From an uncultured bacterium (lineage in GTDB: Bacteria; Actinomycetota; Coriobacteriia; Coriobacteriales; Coriobacteriaceae), in NCBI GenBank assembly GCA_905215945.1, contig CAJMRZ010000004.1, forward strand, positions 1 to 22,598: a DNA stretch of 22,598 nucleotides, written 5' to 3'. Within the stretch, counting starts at the first letter, position 1; every line of letters starts with the position of its first letter. The notes beneath the pieces are model-generated. The model ran no database searches and was not told the DNA's origin. It worked only from the letters and a program-made list of their open reading frames with translations. Shown in pieces: positions 1 to 7,249 of the stretch. A program made the translations under genes and the position numbers.

Positions 1-143
1 TGCACCTGCTCGACTGCGCGCGGCATGCTCTCGATGATGAGCGCAGGATCGAGCGCACGGCCGCCCGCAACACGCTCGCACTCAAGCAACTCAAGCGACG
101 AGGCAATTGCCTGTTCGCCACCGGAGACAGCTACATATCCCAT
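1..143 (-). CDS. phnI: PhnI, C-P lyase core subunit (5' part only, runs off the left edge)
   Basis: Only the first 47 codons are in the window. The protein begins MGYVAVSGGEQAIASS and continues with an ELLECERV segment. This matches the N-terminus of PhnI, which typically starts with (M)YVAVKGGE followed by a helix. PhnI works with PhnG, PhnH and PhnJ in the carbon-phosphorus lyase complex, where it replaces the base of ATP with a phosphonate to give a 5-triphosphoribosyl-1-phosphonate. The ATG at 143 is preceded by a clear GGGAGG ribosome site (151-156) and overlaps the end of phnH by 13 bases, so translation is probably coupled. The gene order G-H-I supports the call. Confidence is limited only by the truncation. 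Confidence 0.85.
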   Translation of the reverse strand, partial: MGYVAVSGGEQAIASSLELLECERVAGGRALDPALIIESMPRAVEQV

Positions 144-820
144 GATTCAACCTCCCTGCAAGCGCTAGAACGGGGAACGGAAACGATATGACCAAACCCG
201 TCCACAAACATCAAGTCGATACCGCAGGGGAACTCGTCCAGGCGCGCGATACGCGAGCGCAAGACGTCGCCGCGATCGCACGAGAAGTGCGAAGTGCCGT
301 CAACGCCGGGGCCAGTGAGCTCCCAGGAGCTCTTGTCACACGCGTGCGAAGCGGAGCCGACGCGCAAACCCTGCGCGTCCAGCCCCAGGAGCACCGAGCA
401 CTCGACGATAGCCGTCGCGCCGCGATGCGGCTGTTCAAGCGTCCCTGCCGTAAGCGCAGCGATTGCACTCGCCGCGCCCTCATCCCGAAAAGCCTCCGGA
501 ACGATCACGCACGCAGCTTCGCTCGGCGCCGCAGGAGTCACGTGCGTTCGGCTCGCAATCTGCCGGGCAGCGCGCACAAAGCCCGTAGTCGCCATGCAAA
601 AAGTCGTACCGCTATCGAGCAGCATGTCCGCCAGCATCAACGTCGCGGGGAATAGCCCGCAACGCTCAGCCTCCGCCCCATAGGCGTCCGTAATGGAGAG
701 GCGGCAAACTTCGCCGGGGCGCGCCATGCAATCCAGAACCGTACGAAACGTTCCCTGCAGCTCGAAGGCGCGCTCGTCAAGGGACGGGTCGCGATCGAAA
801 ACCTCATCCTGCTCGTTCAT
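131..820 (-). CDS. phnH: PhnH, C-P lyase complex subunit
   Basis: The 229-residue protein has the size and layout of PhnH. The N-terminal part contains FELQGTFRTVLDCMARPGE, the family's characteristic F-R-x2-L-x2-MARPG segment. This is followed by a long hydrophobic stretch around ATLMLADMLLDSGTTF and a C-terminal GIDLMFVDG. PhnH is a non-catalytic, homodimeric subunit of the cytoplasmic PhnGHIJ core that degrades phosphonates to release phosphate. The start codon overlaps the phnG stop in an ATGA junction (817-820) and its end overlaps phnI, so it is embedded in a translationally coupled operon. No frameshift or missing segment is seen. Confidence 0.93.
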   Translation of the reverse strand: MNEQDEVFDRDPSLDERAFELQGTFRTVLDCMARPGEVCRLSITDAYGAEAERCGLFPATLMLADMLLDSGTTFCMATTGFVRAARQIASRTHVTPAAPSEAACVIVPEAFRDEGAASAIAALTAGTLEQPHRGATAIVECSVLLGLDAQGLRVGSASHACDKSSWELTGPGVDGTSHFSCDRGDVLRSRIARLDEFPCGIDLMFVDGFGHIVSVPRSSACREVESWDM

Positions 821-1278
821 TTGACCACCGCCTGAACACTCATGTCCTGGCCAGACATCTCATCGAACTCGACACGCGACACATAGGTGCGAGCATCCTG
901 CGCAGCCGTGCGCTCAAACATGGCAGCACGCGCCTCCTCGACGCGGCGCTCAAGTTCCGCCAGGCAGACCGGCGCCGGATCCATTGCATAAGCGGCATCA
1001 ATCACCGCAAGCGCGCGAGCGTGCGCGGCGTCGGCTCCCATAAGCACACCCAGACCATCAGCATCACCAATGCGCACGCGGCTCTCGGTAACAAGCACCT
1101 CGGTCAAGTAAAAACGGGTATTGCGAGCCGTCTCGCGCACCTGAGTCATCACAAGCCCCTGATGCGCAGGTACGATATCTTCAGGCGACAGCTCGGCCTC
1201 GACCAGCCTCTCGAGTTCGAGCGCAAGCGCAGGGCCGCCCTCAACCAGAACCTCGGTTCTCTCTCTTCTTGTTAGCAT
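817..1278 (-). CDS. phnG: PhnG, C-P lyase complex subunit
   Basis: This 153-residue protein is of PhnG size. It carries the family's middle signature, GLVMTQVRETARNTRFYLTE, followed by a VLVTESRVRIGDADGLG segment and HARALAVIDAA; in PhnG these correspond to the GLVM-R, F-LGE and HA-x-AAL-IDA conserved blocks. PhnG is a small subunit of the cytoplasmic C-P lyase core complex and is needed for the first, nucleoside-exchange step. The ATG at 1278 follows AAGGA about nine bases upstream, which overlaps the stop of the second permease gene (12-base gap). It ends in an ATGA overlap with phnH. A plus-strand reading of the same bases is a shadow. Confidence 0.93.
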   Translation of the reverse strand: MLTRRERTEVLVEGGPALALELERLVEAELSPEDIVPAHQGLVMTQVRETARNTRFYLTEVLVTESRVRIGDADGLGVLMGADAAHARALAVIDAAYAMDPAPVCLAELERRVEEARAAMFERTAAQDARTYVSRVEFDEMSGQDMSVQAVVK

Positions 1279-1290
1279 GCAAATCTTTCC

Positions 1291-2175
1291 TTAGTTATCG
1301 GAATCGATGATGTAGCGGCGGCGCAGGCGAACCGAAATGTATTCGAGCGCAAAGGACACCGCCAGGCACACGTAGACAATCACGCCGACTTCGTGCAGGT
1401 TGTAGTAGTAGTTGCCCGCCTGATACAGCTGGAAGCCGATACCGCCCGCGCCCGCGAAGGCGCCCACGGCCACCGCGTTGGCGAAATTGATCTCAAAGCG
1501 AATGAATGTCCACGAGAGCAGCTTGGTAATGGTTGCCGGACAGATAGCCTGGAACACGATCTGCCAGAAGCTCGCGCCACTCGCGGAGAGCGCCTCGATC
1601 ACATTGACATCGATTTCTTCGAACGATTCGGAATAGCTCTTGGTGAGGTAGGCGATGGAGTGGAAGGAAATCCCCAGCACCGCTGCCTCGGATCCAAGGC
1701 CGATGGCCACGGTGAAAACGAGCACCCACAGGATCGTCGGGATCGCTCGAATAACGGCAACAAACCCTTTAACCACGTTGGAAACGAGTGGACTCGAGAG
1801 GTTCTCGGATGCCGCCAGCGCCAAGAAAAACGAGATGATGGCCGAGATGATGGTGCACAGCACGGTGACCGCGATGGTCACCAGTGTGCTCTCGGCAACC
1901 TTTGACCACGTAAAATGCGCGGCTCCAAGCGGCGGATCCAGCGCTGGCTGAAACATCATGGCGCAAAAGTCAGACCAGGTTTGGGCAACAGCGCGGTCAA
2001 GGTCAACCGTGCCAAAATCCATACGCACAAACGTTATGACCGTCAAGAGGCACAGAATGCCCAGCGTAAGTACGACAGAATAGTTGCGCCCCCGGCGAGA
2101 CACGAGACGAATATGCCCAGCGTGCGAACGCTCGATCGCACCGGCCGTGGCGGGAGTCAGCTCAAAAGTATCCAT
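1291..2175 (-). CDS. phnE: PhnE, phosphonate ABC transporter permease (second copy)
   Basis: This 294-residue integral membrane protein has several hydrophobic segments. They include one near residues 34-50 (VLTLGILCLLTVITFV), a pair at about 95-120 and 135-160, and one near the C-terminus. The permease EAA-type loop that docks on the ATPase is visible as VIEALSASGASFWQIVFQA. It would form, with the neighbouring permease and PhnC, the membrane channel for phosphonate uptake. Its ATG (2175) shares one base with the stop of the upstream permease (TAATG). Homology to the upstream permease is strongest around GASFWQIVFQA, so the two look like an ancient duplication that probably forms a heterodimer. 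Substrate preference among phosphonates, phosphite or phosphate esters cannot be read from sequence. Confidence 0.92.
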   Translation of the reverse strand: MDTFELTPATAGAIERSHAGHIRLVSRRGRNYSVVLTLGILCLLTVITFVRMDFGTVDLDRAVAQTWSDFCAMMFQPALDPPLGAAHFTWSKVAESTLVTIAVTVLCTIISAIISFFLALAASENLSSPLVSNVVKGFVAVIRAIPTILWVLVFTVAIGLGSEAAVLGISFHSIAYLTKSYSESFEEIDVNVIEALSASGASFWQIVFQAICPATITKLLSWTFIRFEINFANAVAVGAFAGAGGIGFQLYQAGNYYYNLHEVGVIVYVCLAVSFALEYISVRLRRRYIIDSDN

Positions 2176-3029
2176 TAGATCATCGACCTTCTTGCTGCGT
2201 TGGAAATCGCCTCGACCACGAGCACCAAAACAATGGTCACGAGAATCACGAGGCCGGCGCAGTCATAGCGAAAAGACGCGTAGTACAGGTTAAAGGCAAA
2301 GCCGATACCCGTACCGGTAAGCAGGCCCACCAACGTGGCCTCGCGAATATTGGTCTCGACCATATAGAGCGTCCAGCTCATAAGCTCCGCCACGGCAAGC
2401 GGCAGACCCGCCTGAAAGACAATCTGCCAAAAGCTTGCTCCGCAGCTGCGCAACGCCTCGATGGGACCGCAAGGAATTTCGTCGAGCGTGTCCAGAAAAA
2501 AGCGCGTGATCTGGCCAAACGTCGCCAAAAAGAGCGCGAGGAAGCCCGTGAACTCGTTTTGCTTGAACGAAAGGAGCAACAGCAGCGCCCATGCGATCAT
2601 GGGAACATTGCGAAAGATATTAGCGAAGATGCGAATGACACCGCGCACGATGCCATTTTCGACACCGACGCTCGAGCAGCCCAGCACCGCAAGAACGATA
2701 CCCAGCAAGGCCGCGAGCATCGTAGCGGCGATGGAATCGAACACCGTCGAAACCACCTGCGCGGCAATCATGCCCAGCTGTCCCAACGACGATGCCGTGG
2801 GGCAAAAGTTCTGCAGCATCCATGCAAGAGCAGCAGGTACCGAACCCAGGGCATATCCAAAGCTGAAGTCGCTGACAAGCGATGCCCCCTCGGCAACCAA
2901 GACAATGGCCGCGACCGCTGCGAGCGTGCGAAGCTGACGCCGTCTAAACCAGCCCAAATCGGGGGCTTTCCCCGCTTTCACATTGCTAAAAGAGCCTGTG
3001 GACATGGCGCCGCACTCCCCCGCGTTCAT
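2175..3029 (-). CDS. phnE: PhnE, phosphonate ABC transporter permease (first copy)
   Basis: This permease of about 284 residues has a basic N-terminus, a first membrane segment at LAAVAAIVLVAEGASLV and an EAA-type loop at IEALRSCGASFWQIVFQAGLP. The chosen ATG at 3029 overlaps the phnC stop (ATGA) and has GGAG seven bases upstream. An alternative ATG at 3005 (MSTGSF), eight codons later, has an even better GGGGGAG site nine bases upstream, so the start is uncertain within that range. The open frame continues upstream to 3113, but that part lies inside phnC and looks non-coding. It pairs with the second PhnE as the membrane half of the importer fed by PhnD. Confidence 0.92.
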   Translation of the reverse strand: MNAGECGAMSTGSFSNVKAGKAPDLGWFRRRQLRTLAAVAAIVLVAEGASLVSDFSFGYALGSVPAALAWMLQNFCPTASSLGQLGMIAAQVVSTVFDSIAATMLAALLGIVLAVLGCSSVGVENGIVRGVIRIFANIFRNVPMIAWALLLLLSFKQNEFTGFLALFLATFGQITRFFLDTLDEIPCGPIEALRSCGASFWQIVFQAGLPLAVAELMSWTLYMVETNIREATLVGLLTGTGIGFAFNLYYASFRYDCAGLVILVTIVLVLVVEAISNAARRSMI

Positions 3030-3901
3030 TGCAAGGCTCCAGAAGGAGCAGCAGAGGCCATACCAACGGATGCAAGCGCCGAGCCGACGATCGGCTCGGC
3101 AAGAGGAACGCAAATACGGCCTTCTTCGTCGTCACCGTAAATGGTGGCGATCGTCTGGGGCGTGAGCTCGGCAGGGGCGCCCTCGAACACCTTCTCGCCC
3201 GCACGCAGGCCCACGATACGGTCGGAGAACTCAAGCGCCATATCCACCTGATGCAGGTTGACGATACAGGTAATGCCATGTTGACGAGTTACGCGGCGCA
3301 GGTGTTCCATAACAGCACGGCTGCTTTTGGGGTCAAGGCTCGCAATCGGCTCGTCGCACAGGATGATGCGCGGGTCTTGAATGAGCGAACGGGCAATACC
3401 CACGCGCTGCTTCTGGCCGCCCGAAAGCTGGTCGGCGCGACGATAGGCAAACTCGCCCAGGCCAACCTCGTCAAGCAGCTCGAACGCACGGAGTTTCTCA
3501 CCCTCGCTGTACAGGCCCAACGATCCAGCCACAGCCCCCTTGTAGCCCAGGCGACCATGCAGCACGTTTTGAATAGCCGTGAGACGATACACCAGATTGT
3601 AGTTCTGGAAGATCATGGCGATCTGCGTGCGCACGCCGCGCAGCTTGTTGCGGCGCAGATGCGTGATGTCCTGGCCGTTAAAAACAACCGAACCCTCCGT
3701 GGGCTCGATAAGGCGATTGATACAGCGCAAAAAGGTCGACTTGCCGGCGCCCGAAGGGCCGATCACCGTAACTAACTCTCCCTCGCCGCAGGTAAAATCC
3801 ACACCCGAAAGCGCGTGGTGCTGTTCTTGAGACCCTCGTTTGCCCTCATAGCTTTTGGTCAAACCGCTCACCTGCAAAAGAGGCTGTGCGTTCTGTGGCA
3901 T
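3026..3901 (-). CDS. phnC: PhnC, phosphonate ABC transporter ATP-binding protein
   Basis: The 291-residue ATPase drives uptake through the two PhnE permeases. It has Walker A GPSGAGKS (about 48-55), a Q-loop at MIFQNYNLV, the ABC signature LSGGQKQRVGIA (159-170), Walker B RIILCDEP (178-185), a D-loop SLDP and a switch His in NLHQVDMAL. The segment FQNYNLVYRLTAIQNVLHGRLG is typical of PhnC. Two ATGs compete: 3907 sits only two bases from GGGAGG, whereas 3901 (MPQNAQ) has it eight bases upstream, so 3901 is preferred. The C-terminus extends about 30 residues past the usual nucleotide-binding domain with an Ala/Ser-rich tail. It is separated from phnD by about 120 bases holding a strong hairpin. 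Confidence 0.94.
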   Translation of the reverse strand: MPQNAQPLLQVSGLTKSYEGKRGSQEQHHALSGVDFTCGEGELVTVIGPSGAGKSTFLRCINRLIEPTEGSVVFNGQDITHLRRNKLRGVRTQIAMIFQNYNLVYRLTAIQNVLHGRLGYKGAVAGSLGLYSEGEKLRAFELLDEVGLGEFAYRRADQLSGGQKQRVGIARSLIQDPRIILCDEPIASLDPKSSRAVMEHLRRVTRQHGITCIVNLHQVDMALEFSDRIVGLRAGEKVFEGAPAELTPQTIATIYGDDEEGRICVPLAEPIVGSALASVGMASAAPSGALQ

Positions 3902-3926
3902 TCCCATGCCCTCCCATCAACGTCGA

Positions 3927-3954
3927 GGCCGGACGCAGACATTCGCGTCCGGCC
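3927..3954 (-). repeat. Perfect 10-bp stem-loop between phnD and phnC
   Basis: The arms GGCCGGACGC and GCGTCCGGCC flank an eight-base loop. In the minus-strand transcript no U-run follows the stem, so it is not a classical terminator for phnD. It may be an mRNA-stabilising or partial-termination element that keeps the binding-protein message more abundant than the transporter message, as in many ABC operons. That role is inferred; the stem itself is directly visible. Confidence 0.6.
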
Positions 3955-4021
3955 CGTTTTGGCAGCGGCGAATCGTCTACGCGATGCCGCTCATCTACAC
4001 GCACACGTGCAGGGACATGTA

Positions 4022-5116
4022 TTAGTCAAGCGCACGAATGGGGTCGTACCAGGAGTCCTCAACCGCAATGAAGCCAGCAGTGTCGCCCAAGCTCCAAACG
4101 GCACCGGTGTCCTCTTTATCCTCAGGGGCAAAGAGCAGCTCGTCCTCAGAGGTCTCCTTGGAGGTCAGTCCCTTGACGAGCTTGTCGATGATTTCCTGAG
4201 GAACCTTCTCGGTATTGACGGCGATGGGACCGTTGAGGACCGGTGTGGACTGGATGATGCCGAACTTCTTGCCCTGGACGCGGTCGAAGGGCTGGGGAGC
4301 GTCGGCCTTGACGGAGTAGACGGAACCGGCAGCATTCACGGCGTCGCGCTCGCCCTCGGGAACGTCAAGGTAGGTGTCGACGTCGACATCGTCAAAAGCG
4401 GCGACGTCGGCATCCCCCTGCAGCAAGTTGACGGCAGAACCGGGGTGGGAGTTGCCAAAGAGCACCTGGGAGAAGAAGCCCGGGGTGCTAAGCTCGTCGG
4501 CAGACTTCACATCGTCCGGGAACGCCTTCATGATGGCATTGCAGGGAACCTTGAAGCCGGAGGTGGAGGTGGCGGAGACAAAGCTCATACGCTTGCCCTT
4601 GATGTTCTTGATGGAATAGCCGGTCTCCTCGGCGCTATCCGCATAGGTGCTCATCTCGGCCTCGGGCACGCAGATGCGGCTGTAGTACTTAGCGCCGTCG
4701 AGCTTGCCGTCGGTGTCGGAGGTGGTCACGAGAGGAAGCACCTTGCTGTTCTTCTTCTGCGCCTGAATGAAGCCCTCGGCACCCATGTTGGCCAGCTGGG
4801 CCTTGCCGGAAGCGATGGCCTCGATAGCAACGTTGTAGTCGGTGGTGGTCATGAGCTCGACCTTGACGCCGGCATACTTCTCGAGGACTTTGCCAAACTC
4901 CTCTCGGCCCGCGTCGAACTCGGAGCTGGACTCATTGGGCAACCAGACCATAGTGAGTTTATCGATGGAAGCAGCATCCGAGCCAGCGGTCGCCGCACCA
5001 CCCTTACCGGCGACGCTGCCGCAACCGACGAGACCGAGGCCGAGCGTCACAGCGCTTGCGCCAAAAAGACCCAAGAAGGATCGACGGGAAATTTGCTTGT
5101 CCTTGATATCTGCCAC
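4022..5116 (-). CDS. phnD: PhnD-type phosphonate-binding lipoprotein of the ABC importer
   Basis: This solute-binding protein of about 364 residues starts at a GTG (5116) with AAGGAG seven bases upstream; the open frame upstream of it to 5212 is unlikely to be translated. The N-terminus has a twin-arginine-like SRRSFLG (10-16), a hydrophobic stretch and a lipobox LVGC (29-32), so the mature protein should be a membrane-anchored lipoprotein, possibly Tat-exported. The body starts LTMVWLPNESSSEFD and contains GVKVELMTTTDYNVAIEAIASGKAQLANMG, the classic PhnD-family ligand-binding fold, with a later GSAVNLLQGDADVAAFDDVD block. It would deliver phosphonates to PhnE/PhnC. It is first in the operon and has a 258-base leader region. 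Confidence 0.92.
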   Translation of the reverse strand: MADIKDKQISRRSFLGLFGASAVTLGLGLVGCGSVAGKGGAATAGSDAASIDKLTMVWLPNESSSEFDAGREEFGKVLEKYAGVKVELMTTTDYNVAIEAIASGKAQLANMGAEGFIQAQKKNSKVLPLVTTSDTDGKLDGAKYYSRICVPEAEMSTYADSAEETGYSIKNIKGKRMSFVSATSTSGFKVPCNAIMKAFPDDVKSADELSTPGFFSQVLFGNSHPGSAVNLLQGDADVAAFDDVDVDTYLDVPEGERDAVNAAGSVYSVKADAPQPFDRVQGKKFGIIQSTPVLNGPIAVNTEKVPQEIIDKLVKGLTSKETSEDELLFAPEDKEDTGAVWSLGDTAGFIAVEDSWYDPIRALD

Positions 5117-5227
5117 AATCTTCTCCTTACAGCTCAAGAATGCACCGGAGGGACTGGGGGTTCTGTTTGTCCCGTCCGGCGATGACGTGGTAGATATTAG
5201 GGTTGTGGACAAGCCGTTTTTCGATCA

Positions 5228-5245
5228 ACGACAATCGCTTGTCGT
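5228..5245. promoter_or_regulatory. 18-bp perfect palindrome upstream of the phn operon (possible operator)
   Basis: ACGACAATCGCTTGTCGT has seven-base arms around TCGC. A further GACAAGC at 5208-5214 pairs with the GCTTGTC at 5237-5243, giving a second, overlapping inverted repeat. It lies about 110-130 bases upstream of the phnD start, inside the 258-base gap between tatD and phnD, which otherwise shows no gene. A weak promoter candidate, TTAAGC-17-TATTAA, can be read on the minus strand further upstream near 5295-5325. A regulator binding site is a plausible reading, but nothing in the sequence names the regulator. Confidence 0.4.
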
Positions 5246-5374
5246 ATGCTTGCGCGAAGATGCGGGGACATGACGCGAACCGTAGGCACTTATTAATAGA
5301 AACGCCCCGTCGTAAGCTTAAGAACAGGCAAAAATCAGGTAATAGACCAGTTTTGTCAGCCTCTTGGCAGCCGC

Positions 5375-6289
5375 TTATAGAAAAAGTTTGCGGGCGTTAT
5401 CCCAAGCGGCTTGAGCGATTGCTTCGGCGCTCTCCCCCATACGGTCGACACGGTCATTGACCAGCGCATTTGCCGTGATGGATATCATCGCAGGCTCGCA
5501 TTCCAGGCCACGGATGGGTTCGGGCGCCATGTACGGGCAGTCCGTCTCGAACAAAATGCGATCGAGCGGGGTTGCCGCGAATGCCTCGCGAACCTCGTCG
5601 TTACGCTTAAAGGTCGCCGCGCCGCCATAGGCGATGTAGCAACCCAGGTCCACAAAGCGCTCCATCGTGGCGCGGTCCTCACCAAAGCAGTGCAGCACGC
5701 AGCCGGCCTGGGGCACGCCCACCTCGCGCAGCACGTTGTACGCATCCACGTGCGAGGTACGCCCCTCGTCCGCGTCTTCGTGACGCAGATGCAGCTCTAC
5801 CGGCACGTTGCGGCGCACGGCGACCTCGAGTTGGCGTGCCATGCAGTCGATCTGCACGCTGTGAGGCGCCGGCGCGATGTCGTCGTCATAGTCCATGTGG
5901 TAGTCCAGGCCGATCTCGCCAATACCGACGCATAAGGGGTCGTCGAGCGCGGCAACAACCTGTGCATGAATGTCCTCGGTGTAGTCAGGAGCGCCATACG
6001 GATGCACACCGGCAAGATACTTAACCTGCGGGATATCCTGCATCGGCAGAATCTCGCGCGTCAGCCAATCGCTATAGTCCGTCACGCTGCGCTTATCGGC
6101 GATGGGATCGAAGATCGTCACCAACAAATCGACGCCTGCGGCCTTGGCACGCACGAGCGTCTCGGGTACCTCCTTGCCCCAAAACGAGAGCAGGTGCGCA
6201 TGCGTATCGGCAAGCGGCGCCAGCGGTACCGGACAAGCAACCGTTTTCTTTTTCTTGGTAAACGTCACGCGCTCGGCATTAAGCGTCAT
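5375..6289 (-). CDS. tatD: TatD-family metal-dependent hydrolase (probable deoxyribonuclease)
   Basis: The 304-residue protein is an amidohydrolase-fold TatD enzyme. Metal ligands are visible in order: DTHAHL (His30, His32), GEIGLDY (Glu125), ELHLRH (around 165-170), HCFGED (His200) and ETDCPYMAPEP (Asp250). TatD enzymes are cytoplasmic 3'-5' DNases or nucleases linked to DNA repair and quality control; the true substrate of this copy is not evident. It has a Lys-rich N-terminal lead of about 25 residues before the first metal motif, longer than in E. coli TatD. Its ATG overlaps the end of rsmA by 11 bases, an arrangement common in Gram-positive metG-tatD-rsmA neighbourhoods, although here the order is metG-rsmA-tatD. 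Confidence 0.93.
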   Translation of the reverse strand: MTLNAERVTFTKKKKTVACPVPLAPLADTHAHLLSFWGKEVPETLVRAKAAGVDLLVTIFDPIADKRSVTDYSDWLTREILPMQDIPQVKYLAGVHPYGAPDYTEDIHAQVVAALDDPLCVGIGEIGLDYHMDYDDDIAPAPHSVQIDCMARQLEVAVRRNVPVELHLRHEDADEGRTSHVDAYNVLREVGVPQAGCVLHCFGEDRATMERFVDLGCYIAYGGAATFKRNDEVREAFAATPLDRILFETDCPYMAPEPIRGLECEPAMISITANALVNDRVDRMGESAEAIAQAAWDNARKLFL

Positions 6290-7139
6290 GGATTAGCTCC
6301 TGGGCCAGACGGACAAAGTCAGCAACATCAAGCGTCTCGGCGCGCGTGGTGGGTGCAATACCGCAAGCCTCAAAGGCAGCATCGAGCACGTCCTTGGCAA
6401 AGCCGTTGGCGCTCATGGAATTGCGGATGGTCTTACGGCGCTGGGCAAATGCAGCATCAATCACGCGGGCCACAAACTCGCGATCGAGTCCTTCGGGCAC
6501 CACGCCGTCAACACGGTCGATGCGCACCACGGCAGAGTCCACGTGCGGCGCCGGCATAAAGCAGCGCGGCGGCACCTCAAAACGCCCCGTCACCTGCGCA
6601 TACAGGCCAAGTTTTGCCGTGTAGCCGCCATAAGACTTGTTGCCGGGCGTCGCGGCAATACGATCGGCGACTTCCTTTTGCACCATAACCACGGCGCGCT
6701 TGAGCGCGGGCATCGTCTGGAAGAACTGCAAAATGATCGTCGCCGCCACGTTATAGGGCAGATTTGCGACAAACACCGTGGGCTCGCCACCGGCAGTCTG
6801 CTCAACCTGCTCCGGCGTCACCTTAAGCGCATCGCCCATGATAAAGCGGAAGTTGGCATAGTCGGCAGCGTGAGCATCGAGCACCGGCTCGAGCTCGGGG
6901 TCGGCCTCGATCGACGTGACGCATGCCGCCTCTTGCAGCAGGGCCAGCGTCAGCGTGCCGCAACCCGGGCCGACCTCGAGCACGCGCTCATCGCCCGCAA
7001 GCTCAGCGAGCTCGCAAATGCGCTCAATCACATGGTTGTCGATCAGGAAGTTCTGGCCTAGGCGATGCTTGGTCGCAAGGCCAAACTCCTCCAGCAGCTC
7101 CCTTGTTGCTGTTGGGTTTGCCAAAGGCGAAGTTGTCAT
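6279..7139 (-). CDS. rsmA: 16S rRNA dimethyladenosine transferase RsmA (KsgA)
   Basis: This 286-residue enzyme dimethylates two adjacent adenosines in helix 45 of 16S rRNA (A1518 and A1519, E. coli numbering) using SAM, late in 30S assembly. Family motifs are complete: LGQNFLID (27-34), the SAM-binding VLEVGPGCGTLT (53-64), an acidic IEAD after the second strand, GDALK, and the catalytic NLPYNV (126-131). The ATG at 7139 has AAGGAGG five bases upstream. It starts only about 30 bases after the metG terminator and shows no good promoter of its own, so it may depend on read-through from metG or on an unrecognised promoter. Confidence 0.97.
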   Translation of the reverse strand: MTTSPLANPTATRELLEEFGLATKHRLGQNFLIDNHVIERICELAELAGDERVLEVGPGCGTLTLALLQEAACVTSIEADPELEPVLDAHAADYANFRFIMGDALKVTPEQVEQTAGGEPTVFVANLPYNVAATIILQFFQTMPALKRAVVMVQKEVADRIAATPGNKSYGGYTAKLGLYAQVTGRFEVPPRCFMPAPHVDSAVVRIDRVDGVVPEGLDREFVARVIDAAFAQRRKTIRNSMSANGFAKDVLDAAFEACGIAPTTRAETLDVADFVRLAQELIHDA

Positions 7140-7170
7140 AGGTGCCTCCTTAACATGATGGCGGCGTCTT

Positions 7171-7207
7171 GAAACAAAAGGGCATGGACCGTGGCGGCCA
7201 TGCCCTT
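7171..7207 (-). terminator. Intrinsic terminator after metG
   Basis: On the minus strand a 10-bp perfect stem (AAGGGCATGG / CCATGCCCTT, plus-strand 7178-7207, loop of ten bases) is followed by TTTGTTT. It lies 42 bases past the metG stop and just before rsmA, so part of the message probably ends here. Confidence 0.8.
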
Positions 7208-7249
7208 ACAGCTAAACTGCAAATTGCCGATATGGCGCTCGCGCGGTCT

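Noticed and set aside
188..683. Overlapping plus-strand frames across phnH
   Set aside because: They are antisense of a well-supported gene, with low-complexity Arg/Ser-rich products and no ribosome site.
2175..3113. Longest possible start for the first PhnE at 3113
   Set aside because: The extra 28 residues lie inside phnC, are Arg/Cys/Trp-rich and have no ribosome site, while ATG 3029 or 3005 has one.
3815..5185. 456-codon open frame on the plus strand opposite phnD
   Set aside because: Its protein is Gly/Leu/Val-rich with no domain, lacks a ribosome site, and mirrors the codon pattern of phnD, whose family motifs and signal peptide are clear.
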